From contig NZ_JASAOF010000002.1 of NCBI RefSeq assembly GCF_029952525.1, positions 62,001 through 126,000 of the forward strand: DNA of 64,000 bases, read 5' to 3'. This DNA is from Saccharopolyspora ipomoeae (lineage in GTDB: Bacteria; Actinomycetota; Actinomycetes; Mycobacteriales; Pseudonocardiaceae). How positions within the stretch are numbered: position 1 is the stretch's first letter; each line of letters begins with the position of its first letter. This document shows, piece after piece, positions 16,573 through 24,500 of this stretch. Made by a program: the position numbers and the translations under genes. The notes below the pieces were generated by a model, which saw only the letters and a program-made list of their open reading frames with translations, had not been told where the DNA came from and ran no database searches.

Positions 16573-17595
16573 GTGACACTGTTCCAGCAGACCGCCGAAC
16601 GCGCTCTGGACTACGTGCGCAAGCAGATCGGGCCGGACGGCGCGCCGTCGGTCGAGATGTCGTTCGACCCCTCCTTCGGCGAGAGCTTCACCGGCCGCGA
16701 GGCGCGCGAGAAGCTGACCGAAACGCTCGGTGCGGACCCGGGTTTCACCCTCGCCGACGAGGCGTTCTCGGCGATGGTGTCGTTGATGCTGCTCGCCTCC
16801 ACCGACGCGCGACCCGATCGGGAGCTGATCGCGCCGCTGTTCGAGCAGGTGGAGCGCTGCCGCTGGAAGCGGCGCTACCGCTTCCTGCCGGAGAGCGGGC
16901 TGCCCGCCGACACCGACTGCACGGCGATGGCCACCGGCGCGCTGCACGAGCTCGGCATGCTGCGGGTCCCGGACCTGCAGGCCGCGGTCCGCGAACTCAC
17001 CGTCGCCGCCTCCCACGAGCCGGCCGATTCCGACGACCTGTGGCCCTGGGTCCACCTGGTGTACTGGGAGGACGGCGCGGAGCCGGGCACGCTCAGCCGC
17101 GGCCGCAAGCACGACCCGGTGGTGTCCGCCAACGCCCTCTACACCCTGCACCTGGCGGGAACCCCGGAGCGGATGGAGGAGCGCGCGGTCCGCGACGCCA
17201 CCACCCGCTACCTCGTCGCCCACCTCGAATCCGGCCGCTGGTCGGGGGGAACGCGCTACTACCCGTCGCCGAGGGCGTTCCTGCACGCGCTCTCGCGGGT
17301 CTGCGCCCGCCACCCCGAGGAGGCCGCCGCGCTGCTCGGCCCGGCCCGGAAGGCGCTGGCCGGGCTCGGCGAAGCCGAGAACGCCCTGGAGATCGCGCTG
17401 CACGCGCTGGCCGCAGACAACCTCGGCGTGAGCGATGGTCAGGACGAGCGGCGCACGAGGCTCGCCGAGTCCCAGGACTCCGACGGGTCCTGGCCCGCGG
17501 GCGCCTACTACCGGATGGGCCGGTTCGCCGTCCACTTCGGATCGCGCTACCTGACGACGGTCTTCGCGATGCGCGCCCTGCGGGAGGTGCGGTGA
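16573..17595 (+). CDS. single-domain class II terpene cyclase-like protein (prenyltransferase/squalene cyclase repeat)
   Basis: 340 residues from GTG 16573, with AGGAG upstream. The C-terminus has a QW-type motif, QDSDGSW at residues 301-307, followed by GSRYLTTVFAMRAL, as in squalene-hopene and class II diterpene cyclases. PADTDCTAMA at 113-116 matches the DxDDTA acid motif except that the last Asp is Cys; the central Asp that protonates the substrate is kept. Known class II cyclases pair two such alpha-barrel domains (beta-gamma, 500 or more residues), so this is a half-size, beta-domain-only version. The gene overlaps the class I synthase by 4 bp (GTGA), indicating translational coupling. 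A role in protonation-initiated cyclisation is inference; a non-catalytic partner is possible. Confidence 0.72.
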   Translation: MTLFQQTAERALDYVRKQIGPDGAPSVEMSFDPSFGESFTGREAREKLTETLGADPGFTLADEAFSAMVSLMLLASTDARPDRELIAPLFEQVERCRWKRRYRFLPESGLPADTDCTAMATGALHELGMLRVPDLQAAVRELTVAASHEPADSDDLWPWVHLVYWEDGAEPGTLSRGRKHDPVVSANALYTLHLAGTPERMEERAVRDATTRYLVAHLESGRWSGGTRYYPSPRAFLHALSRVCARHPEEAAALLGPARKALAGLGEAENALEIALHALAADNLGVSDGQDERRTRLAESQDSDGSWPAGAYYRMGRFAVHFGSRYLTTVFAMRALREVR

Positions 17596-18530
17596 ACGAC
17601 GATCTCGGACTCCTCGACCTCGGCCGCGTGCACCCGGACGCCGACGACATCGGCGCGCGGCTGTGCCAGTGGGCCGCCCGCGTCGGGCTGATCAGCACCG
17701 CCGCCGACGAGCAGCGGCTGCGCGGCGCCGGGTTCCACGAGGTCAGCGCGATGGTCATGCCGGACGACTCAGCCGACACCGTCGAGCTCTACGCCCAGTG
17801 GATCACGCTGCTGTTCCACATCGACGACGAGCAGGACGACGACGCCGAGCGCACCCCGGAGCAGGTCACGGAGCTCTACGCGGCGATCACGGCGCTCGTG
17901 CAGGGTCGGCCGGTGCTGGTGGACTCCCCGCTGATGTCGGCGCTGACGGACCTGTGGCCGCGCACGATGGCGGGCATGACGGCCCGGTGGCGCGAGCGCG
18001 TCCTCGCCCACCTGCACCGGCACCGGGACGCGTTCCTGGCCCAGATCGACCACCGCGCGGCCGGGACGCTGCCGACCCCGGAGGAGTACCCGGTGCTGCG
18101 CCGCGAGTCCAACGGCATGTTCATGTTCGACATCGTCGAATCGGCCTGCGGCACGGAGGTCCCCGACGAGATGGCCCGCTCGGAGGCGTGGAAGGAGCTC
18201 TGCGAGGCCTCCAACGACCTCACGGCCTGGTGCAACGACATCCGGTCGCTGGCCAAGGAGGCCGCCAACGAGGAACCCACCAACTACGTCGCGGTCCTGC
18301 GCCACGCCCACGGCTGCTCCGAGCAGGAGGCCGTGGCCGAGGTCGAGGACCAGATCCGGCACCGCCAGAAGGAACTGGTCGAGGCCACCAGGCAGGTCCG
18401 GGTCCAGATCACCGACCAACCCCGCCTCCTGCAACCCAGGCTGGGCCACCTCACCACCGTCATCAGCCACATCCCGGGAGGCCACGCCACCTGGCTCGAC
18501 ACCTCGACCCGCTACCGCGAAGACGGGTGA
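17592..18530 (+). CDS. class I terpene synthase family protein
   Basis: 312 residues from GTG 17592, overlapping the upstream stop; the frame is open further upstream only as antisense or shadow sequence. The metal-binding motifs of bacterial class I cyclases are clear: DDEQD at residues 78-82, NDIRSLAKE with N215, S219 and E223, and an RY pair near the C-terminus (TSTRYRED). It ionises a prenyl diphosphate and cyclises it, in the cytosol with three Mg2+. With the prenyl synthase at 11941 and the class II-like protein it makes a plausible diterpenoid or sesquiterpenoid pathway. The product cannot be predicted. Confidence 0.9.
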   Translation: MNDDLGLLDLGRVHPDADDIGARLCQWAARVGLISTAADEQRLRGAGFHEVSAMVMPDDSADTVELYAQWITLLFHIDDEQDDDAERTPEQVTELYAAITALVQGRPVLVDSPLMSALTDLWPRTMAGMTARWRERVLAHLHRHRDAFLAQIDHRAAGTLPTPEEYPVLRRESNGMFMFDIVESACGTEVPDEMARSEAWKELCEASNDLTAWCNDIRSLAKEAANEEPTNYVAVLRHAHGCSEQEAVAEVEDQIRHRQKELVEATRQVRVQITDQPRLLQPRLGHLTTVISHIPGGHATWLDTSTRYREDG

Positions 18531-18540
18531 GAGGAACCCC

Positions 18541-18572
18541 GTGCGGCCTCCTCGGCGCAGGGGAGGCCGCAC
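18541..18572 (+). terminator. hairpin terminator after terpene synthase
   Basis: An 11-bp perfect GC-rich stem starting GTGCGGCCTC with a 10-nt loop, 10 bp after the stop codon. Confidence 0.75.
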
Positions 18573-18608
18573 GGGTGGGACTCCCCGGAGCAGGGGTCTT
18601 CTGGTGAC

Positions 18609-18634
18609 GGGGAAGTTTTCATGAAAACTTCCCC
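18609..18634. repeat. 26-bp perfect palindrome containing GTTTTCATGAAAAC
   Basis: GGGG-AA-GTTTTCATGAAAAC-TT-CCCC is an uninterrupted palindrome with the same core as the array at 3494-3756. It lies 79 bp after the terpene synthase stop in a convergent gap. Confidence 0.85.
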
Positions 18635-18688
18635 CACCCCCACCACGGATCAGAAGTCACCCGATCAGAACGAGTCCTCGGTTCCGGA

Positions 18689-18760
18689 GGAATCTTCTGG
18701 CCGGGAGTCCCCGGGGATGGAGTCTTCTGACCAGGGGAATCCTTCTGATCAGGGGGGATC
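18689..18760. repeat. imperfect tandem repeats between two palindromes
   Basis: TCTTCTGGCCGGG, TCTTCTGACCAGG and CCTTCTGATCAGG recur within 70 bp. The stretch would encode only Ser/Glu-rich low-complexity peptide and is judged noncoding. Confidence 0.5.
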
Positions 18761-18800
18761 TGCCGAGGAGGAGGAGTCCTCCGATCGGGGGTCCTCGGGT

Positions 18801-18826
18801 GGGGAAGTTTTCATGAAAACTTCCCC
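18801..18826. repeat. second identical 26-bp GTTTTCATGAAAAC palindrome
   Basis: Identical over all 26 bp to 18609-18634, placed 14 bp beyond the stop of the minus-strand carboxylase. The two copies therefore bracket a convergent intergenic region, one near each gene end. Confidence 0.85.
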
Positions 18827-18839
18827 GGTCCTCGAAACA

Positions 18840-21800
18840 TCACGTACCGCCGTCCCGCCGGGGCCGCAACGTGCTGATCCAGCGTCGTGTGTCGGCCGGG
18901 TCGATCACGTCGTCGAGTTCGAAGGTGGTGGCCGCGCTCAGCGCACGGCCGCGCTCGTAGGACTCGGCGACCAGCTGGTCGTAGAGCTGCCGGCGCGCTG
19001 CCTCGTCGGGTGCGGCCGCGAGCTCCTTGCTGTAGCCCAAGCGGACCGCTCCTTCGAGCCCCATGCCGCCGATCTCTCCGGTGGGCCAGGCCACGGTGAA
19101 CTGCGGGGCCTTGAAGGACCCTCCTGTCATCGCCATCGCACCGAGGCCGTAGCCCTTGCGGAGCACCACCGCGCCGAAGGGCACGCTCAGGCGCGCGCCG
19201 ATCACGAACAGCTCGCCGAAGCGCTTGACCGTCGCGTCCTTCTCCGCTTCCGGACCGACCATGAAACCCGGTGTGTCGCACAGCGAGACGATCGACAGGC
19301 CGCCGGAGTCGCACAGCTCGAGGAACTCGCCGAGCTTTCCAGCTGCTTCGGCGTCGATCGCGCCGCCGAGGTGGTGGCTGCTGTTGGCCACCAGCCCGTA
19401 GGCGACGCCCTCCACGCGGACCAGCGCGGTCACGACGCCCACGCCGTGGTCCGCGCGCAGCTCCAGCACCGAGCCCACGTCGGCGATGGCGTCGATCGCG
19501 CTGCGGATGTCGTAGGCGCGCAACCGGTTCTCGGGCACCGCGTGCCGGGCGAGGCGCGGGTCCGGCGCTTCCCACTCGACCCCGTCGCCCGGCGTCAGCG
19601 GGCTCTGGAAGTACGACAGGTAGCGGCGCGCCAGCTGCACGGCGTGCTCCTCGTCGGCGGCGACGAGGTCGACGACACCGTTGCGGCGCTGCACCTCGAT
19701 CGGGCCGATCTCCTCGGGACGGTATTCCCCCAGACCGCCACCGGAGATCATCGCCGGTCCGCCCATGCCGATGTTCGCATCGGGCGTCGCGATCACGACG
19801 TCGCACGCACCCGCCAGGGCGGCGTTGCCCGCGAAGCAGCGCCCGGAGACGATCGCCACCGTCGGCGCACCACCGCGCAGCGAACCCAGCAGCCGGAACG
19901 TCGGAACGTCCAGTCCCGCGACGACGTCCACGTCGGTGTCGCCGGGTCGTCCACCGCCGCCCTCGGCGAACAGCACCACCGGGGTCTTCCGGTCCCGGGC
20001 CACCCCGAGGATGCGGTCGGTCTTGGCGTGGTTGCGCATCCCCTGCGTGCCGGCGAGCACCGCGTAGTCGTAGGACATCACCACGACTTCGGCCGCTCCT
20101 CGGCCGAACCGGTCGGCGCCGATGGTCGCGACGCCGCCGACGAGGCCGTCGGCCGGCGTGTTGGTGATCAGGTCCTGTTCGGACCGACGCCTGCGCTGGG
20201 CCGCGATCGCCAAGGCCCCGTACTCGACGAAGCTGCCGGGGTCCACCAGGTCGGCGATGTTCTCGCGCGCGGTGCGGCGTCCGATCCGGTGCCGCTTGGC
20301 GACTGCCTCGGGACGCGCGGAGTCCCGGGTGCGGGCCTGCCGCTCGCGCAGCTCGTCGAGATCGGGCCGGGAGGCGTCGAGGTCGAGCTCGAAGGCGGAA
20401 TCCGCCGCCACCGCGCGGGTCGGCGCGTGCACCACCAGCGGATCTCCCGGCGCCACCGTGCGGCCCGGCGAGACCAGCGCACGCACCACACGCGCCGCGT
20501 GATCGACGGCCAGGACGTGCTCCATCTTCATGGCTTCCAGCACGATCAGCTGGCCGCCCGCCGGCACCTCATCGCCCTCGGCGGCCACCGCGACGACGGT
20601 GCCCGCCATCTGGGCACGCACCACCTCTTCCCCCTGCCGCAGCTCCAGCGCGGGGGCCGACGACGACGTCGTGGGGGCGGTCGCTCCCGCCTCGGCGACC
20701 AGCCGTTGCACGCGGCCCGCCAGGAACGCGGTGCTCACCGGTCCCGCGCGCAGGTCGTCGTCGGCGAGCAGGGCGCGCAGGAACGGGATGTTCGTGGCCG
20801 CGCCCTCGATCGCGAACTCACCCAGTGACGTCTCCAGCTTGGCCAGGGCGGCGTTGCGGGTTCCCGCGCGCACGATCACCTTGGCCAGCAGGGAGTCGTA
20901 GCGCGGGCTCACCACCAGGCCCGGCAGCCCGAAGGTGTCCACGCGGACGCCCGGCCCGGTGGGCGGGGTGAAGGTGGTGAGGGTGCCCGCGGTCGGCACG
21001 GCGTCGCCGTCGGGGGTCATGGTCTCCAGGTTCACCCGGGCCTGGACCGCGGTGCTCGCGGTGCTGACCGGTTCTCCCCGGACGTCATCCGCCTCGGCGA
21101 CCACGCCGCCGGGCAGCGCGAGGTCGCGCAGCGCGGAGCCGTCGGCGAGGGCGAGCTGCGCGGCCACCAGGTCCACGCCGGTGACCTCCTCGGTGATCGT
21201 GTGCTCGACCTGGATCCGCGGGTTGACCTCGAGGAACGCGAAATCCTGCCCGCGCACGAGGAATTCCACCGTGGCCAGCCCGCGATAGCCGAGGCTCGCG
21301 CACAACCGGACCGCGGACTCGTGCAGTCCGCGACGCACGTCGGGCGCCAGCTCGGCGGGCGCGATCTCGAGCAGCTTCTGGTGCCGTCGTTGCACGCTGC
21401 AGTCCCGGTCGCCGAGCGCGAGCGCGGCCGCGCCGTCGCCGACCACCTGGACTTCGACGTGCCTGGCGTCGTCGAACAGGGCCTCCGCGAAGACCTCCCG
21501 GTTCCCGAAGCCCAGCTCGGCCTCGTCGGCGCAAGCCCGGTGGGCCTCGTCGACCGCGGCGAGGCCGCGGACCACCCGCATGCCGCGCCCGCCACCTCCG
21601 GCCAGCGCCTTGATCATGATCCCGCCGGGGTTCTCGGCGAAGAACGCGCGCACCTCGTCGGCGGTCGCGCCACCGGTGGTCGCGGGCAGCACGGGCACGC
21701 CTACCGCCACCGCGGCCGCGCGCGCAGATGCCTTGTCCCCCAGGGTTTCCAGCACCGCCGGATCGGGTCCGGCGAACCCCAGGCCCGCCGTCGCGCAGGC

Positions 21801-22073
21801 GCGGGCGAATTCCGCGTTCTCCGAGAGGAATCCGTAGCCTGGGTGCACGACGTCGGCGCCGGAGCGCGCGGCGGCGGCCAGCACCGCCGCGTGGTCGAGG
21901 TAGGCGGCCGGACCGACGCCGGCCAGCGGCAACGCCTCGTCGGCGGCGTGGACGTGCGGGGTGTCCGCGTCGTCCTCGGCGTACAGGGCGACCGTGCTCA
22001 CCCGCATCTCGCGGGCGGTGCGCACGACGCGCAGCGCGATCTCACCGCGGTTGGCGATCAGCAGCTTCTTCAT
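18840..22073 (-). CDS. single-chain multidomain acyl-CoA carboxylase (biotin carboxylase-BCCP-carboxyltransferase)
   Basis: 1077 residues. Residues 1 to about 445 are the biotin carboxylase (KKLLIANRGEIALR start, HPGYGFLSEN, AGGGGRGM ATP-grasp loop, EVNPRIQVEH). The biotin attachment site EAMKM is at about 513-517 in the BCCP domain. Carboxyltransferase beta and alpha domains follow to the end (GDTDVDV, GGAIDAEAAGK, CDTPGFMVG, GGSFKAPQ). Most actinobacteria split these functions between AccA and AccD; the fused order fits the single-chain long-chain acyl-CoA carboxylase (LCC) described from mycobacteria. It makes 2-carboxyacyl-CoA from acyl-CoA, bicarbonate and ATP. The CoA ligase gene 28 bp upstream could supply its substrate. 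Confidence 0.9.
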   Translation of the reverse strand: MKKLLIANRGEIALRVVRTAREMRVSTVALYAEDDADTPHVHAADEALPLAGVGPAAYLDHAAVLAAAARSGADVVHPGYGFLSENAEFARACATAGLGFAGPDPAVLETLGDKASARAAAVAVGVPVLPATTGGATADEVRAFFAENPGGIMIKALAGGGGRGMRVVRGLAAVDEAHRACADEAELGFGNREVFAEALFDDARHVEVQVVGDGAAALALGDRDCSVQRRHQKLLEIAPAELAPDVRRGLHESAVRLCASLGYRGLATVEFLVRGQDFAFLEVNPRIQVEHTITEEVTGVDLVAAQLALADGSALRDLALPGGVVAEADDVRGEPVSTASTAVQARVNLETMTPDGDAVPTAGTLTTFTPPTGPGVRVDTFGLPGLVVSPRYDSLLAKVIVRAGTRNAALAKLETSLGEFAIEGAATNIPFLRALLADDDLRAGPVSTAFLAGRVQRLVAEAGATAPTTSSSAPALELRQGEEVVRAQMAGTVVAVAAEGDEVPAGGQLIVLEAMKMEHVLAVDHAARVVRALVSPGRTVAPGDPLVVHAPTRAVAADSAFELDLDASRPDLDELRERQARTRDSARPEAVAKRHRIGRRTARENIADLVDPGSFVEYGALAIAAQRRRRSEQDLITNTPADGLVGGVATIGADRFGRGAAEVVVMSYDYAVLAGTQGMRNHAKTDRILGVARDRKTPVVLFAEGGGGRPGDTDVDVVAGLDVPTFRLLGSLRGGAPTVAIVSGRCFAGNAALAGACDVVIATPDANIGMGGPAMISGGGLGEYRPEEIGPIEVQRRNGVVDLVAADEEHAVQLARRYLSYFQSPLTPGDGVEWEAPDPRLARHAVPENRLRAYDIRSAIDAIADVGSVLELRADHGVGVVTALVRVEGVAYGLVANSSHHLGGAIDAEAAGKLGEFLELCDSGGLSIVSLCDTPGFMVGPEAEKDATVKRFGELFVIGARLSVPFGAVVLRKGYGLGAMAMTGGSFKAPQFTVAWPTGEIGGMGLEGAVRLGYSKELAAAPDEAARRQLYDQLVAESYERGRALSAATTFELDDVIDPADTRRWISTLRPRRDGGT

Positions 22074-22101
22074 CTGTGGGAGTTCCTCCGGCTACGCGCG
22101 G

Positions 22102-23796
22102 TCAACGGGCGGCGGGCAGGTCGGCGGCGCGGTCGAGCAGCTCACCCTTGCGCACCTTGCCCGTGGCGGTCATCGGCAGCCCGTCGACGACGACGAAATC
22201 GGGCACCTTGTAGCCGGCCATGTTCTCGTTCGACCACTTCCGCAGGTCGTCGCTCGTGGTGCTGTCCCGCACCACGACGAAGGCAACCGCCACTTGGCCT
22301 TTCGAGGGATCGGGTCGGGGCACCACCGACACCGATTCGATCGCCGGGTGCAGCCGCAGCAGGGCCTCCACCTCAGACGGGAACACGCTCATCCCGTTGG
22401 TCTTGATCATCTCCTTGGCGCGCGCCAGGTAGTGCAGCGCGCCCCACTCGTCGAGCCGGCCCACGTCGCCGGTGTGCAGCCACCCGTCGCGGATCGTCTC
22501 CGCGGTCGCCTCGGGCCGGCCGTAGTAGCCGGTCAGGATCGACGGGCTCCGCACGATGATCTCGCCGGGCGTGCCCACCGGTACGGGCTCGCCGGAGTCG
22601 TCGACGACGAGGACGTCGGTTCCCGGGACGGGTAGACCGCAGAAGACGGGGTCGGCGTGCAGATCCCGATCGTCGTCCTGGAACCCGAGCGTGAAGGTGT
22701 CGGCCGTGTGCGTTTCGGTCATGCCGTAGGAGGCCTCCCGCAGCACGGTGCCCACCGCTTCCCGCCACCGGTGGCGGACCTCCGGCGTCAGCTTCAGCAC
22801 GAACGACACCGCCAGCGCGTTGCGCAGCGAGGACAGCCGGGCGCCGTCGAACTCCGGCAGGTCCATCAGCTCCACGTAGTTGTCGACCGTGGCGACGAGG
22901 TCGGTCACGCCGTGCCGCTCGACGAGGGCGAGGACCGCGGCCGGGTCCCAGCGCGTCAACAGCACGATCTGCTGACCGTTCACCAGCGGTTTGAGCACGC
23001 CGAAGTCCTCGCCGGCGATCCAGAAGACCGGCAGGAAGTTCAGCGACACGATCTCGGGGTCGCCGATCTGCGAGCCTCCGGCGGCGCTGGCGGTTGCGGC
23101 CGTGTAGACCATGTGCCGCTGGGTGTGCTCGCAGCCCTTCGGCATCCCGGTGGTGCCGCCGGTGTAGTTCAGGGCCGCGAGCGCGTCGGGATCGCTCGGC
23201 CGTGCTCCGGCGCGCGCCGAGGCGGCGATTTCGGCCCAGTCCGAACGCTGCGCGGTGAGCTCGAACGGCACCGGCACGTCCGGCTCGTCGGAGAGCAGGT
23301 CCGCAAGCCCGGTCAGGGCCACGTGCCGCAGACCCGCGTCCTCGCGCACCGATTCCACGAGGTCGGCGAACGAGTCCTGCGCCAGCAGCACCGTCACCCC
23401 AGCGTCGGCCAGCTCGTAGCGCAGCTCGTGGCCGCGGAACATGGGGTTGATCGGCACGTGGACCGCGCCCGCCTTGAGGATGCCGACCATCGCGATGAGG
23501 AACTGCGGGCAGTTTCCCAGGAACACGCCGACCCGATCTCCGGGCGCCACACCGCGTTCGGCGAGCCAGCCGGCGAACCGGTCGCTGAGCTCGTCGTACT
23601 CGGCGTAGCTGATGTCGCGGCCGTAGAACGAGATCGCGACGGCGTCCGGTCGCGTCGCGGCCCAGTGCCGGAGGTGCTCGGGCACGGCGGGGACGTCGAC
23701 CGGGTACTCGACGGTGCGCGGCACCTGGTCCGGCCAGTTGGCCGCCTGCAGATCGCGGATCTCGGCGAGCGCGACGTCGCGGCGGGACGACGGCAT
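22102..23796 (-). CDS. acyl-CoA synthetase / AMP-dependent CoA ligase
   Basis: 564 residues from an ATG with AGGAGG upstream. The ANL signature is NYTGGTTGMPKG, with YGMTETHT, the GWLHTGDVGRLDEWG loop and the C-terminal lysine in PMTATGKVRKGEL. The enzyme activates a carboxylic acid as acyl-AMP and then acyl-CoA. It precedes the carboxylase gene by 28 bp on the same strand and follows the TetR gene by 9 bp, so regulator, ligase and carboxylase may form one operon that activates and then carboxylates an acid. Chain length is unclear. Confidence 0.9.
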   Translation of the reverse strand: MPSSRRDVALAEIRDLQAANWPDQVPRTVEYPVDVPAVPEHLRHWAATRPDAVAISFYGRDISYAEYDELSDRFAGWLAERGVAPGDRVGVFLGNCPQFLIAMVGILKAGAVHVPINPMFRGHELRYELADAGVTVLLAQDSFADLVESVREDAGLRHVALTGLADLLSDEPDVPVPFELTAQRSDWAEIAASARAGARPSDPDALAALNYTGGTTGMPKGCEHTQRHMVYTAATASAAGGSQIGDPEIVSLNFLPVFWIAGEDFGVLKPLVNGQQIVLLTRWDPAAVLALVERHGVTDLVATVDNYVELMDLPEFDGARLSSLRNALAVSFVLKLTPEVRHRWREAVGTVLREASYGMTETHTADTFTLGFQDDDRDLHADPVFCGLPVPGTDVLVVDDSGEPVPVGTPGEIIVRSPSILTGYYGRPEATAETIRDGWLHTGDVGRLDEWGALHYLARAKEMIKTNGMSVFPSEVEALLRLHPAIESVSVVPRPDPSKGQVAVAFVVVRDSTTSDDLRKWSNENMAGYKVPDFVVVDGLPMTATGKVRKGELLDRAADLPAAR

Positions 23797-23805
23797 TCGG
23801 TCCTC

Positions 23806-24444
23806 CTAGGGTTCGGGGAGCGCGTCATCGGTGACGCCGATGGCGCGCTCGGTCAGGCGGATCTGGTCGTTGATGAACTGCTCGCGGACCTCGTCGGTGG
23901 CGCGGCCGAGACGGGCGGCACCGCGGACGATCGAATCGCTGAGCATCGACACGAGCCGTTCGGGCTGCACGCAGGGGTCGATCGTCGCCGGGTCCAATCC
24001 GGACAGGTACTGGGTGAATCGCCGCTCCAGCCGACGCCGCAGGGTGGTCCACAGCTCGTCCACGTCGGGATCGACCCCGGCCCGGCTGTCGATCAGCGCC
24101 ACCAGCGATCCGTGGGCGAAGATCGTCTCGGCGAAGGCCCGAGTGGTCGACCGCAGCACCGTCACCGGTGGGAGGGACTCGATCTCCTCGAGCTGCTGGG
24201 TGGATTCGAGTTCGGCGCAGACCTGCTCGGTGACCGCGAGGAGCACCTCGTCCTTCGAGCGGAAGTAGGCGTAGAAGGTGGGTCGCGAGGTCTGCGCCCG
24301 GGCTGCGATCAGCTCGACGGTGGTGGCCGTGTACCCGAGTTCGTCGAAGCACGCGGCCGCCGCCGAGAGCAGTTCCTCGCGCCGGGGTCCGGACGTCTCC
24401 CGGCGGTTGGCCCGCGCGCGTTCCTGAGCATCACTTGTCGTCAC
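23806..24444 (-). CDS. TetR/AcrR family transcriptional regulator
   Basis: 212 residues from the GTG at 24444, which has GGAG upstream; an ATG at 24501 overlapping the transporter stop (TGATG) would add 19 residues and is the alternative. The helix-turn-helix follows RREELLSAAAACFDELGYTA with ELIAARAQTSRPTFYAYFRS. The C-terminal domain is the variable ligand pocket. A GTTGACGGTCAGC half-palindrome at 24468-24480, similar to the dyad before the transporter gene, suggests the later start and autoregulation. It is followed closely by the CoA ligase. Confidence 0.85.
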   Translation of the reverse strand: MTTSDAQERARANRRETSGPRREELLSAAAACFDELGYTATTVELIAARAQTSRPTFYAYFRSKDEVLLAVTEQVCAELESTQQLEEIESLPPVTVLRSTTRAFAETIFAHGSLVALIDSRAGVDPDVDELWTTLRRRLERRFTQYLSGLDPATIDPCVQPERLVSMLSDSIVRGAARLGRATDEVREQFINDQIRLTERAIGVTDDALPEP

Positions 24445-24467
24445 CGCTCCATTGTCTGGACCTCGGT

Positions 24468-24480
24468 GTTGACGGTCAGC
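24468..24480. promoter_or_regulatory. possible TetR operator upstream of the regulator
   Basis: GTTGACGGTCAGC is nearly palindromic and shares GTTGACG with the dyad at 25949-25966. Confidence 0.35.
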
Positions 24481-24500
24481 CCGGACCCGGGTGGAGGCCA

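Noticed and set aside
17040..17591. N-terminal extension of the terpene synthase frame
   Set aside because: This part overlaps the cyclase-like gene in another frame; the GTG at 17592 gives a normal-length class I synthase.
18621..20828. A 735-codon plus-strand frame starting in the palindrome
   Set aside because: It is antisense to the well-supported carboxylase, and its first 70 codons are low-complexity sequence between repeats.
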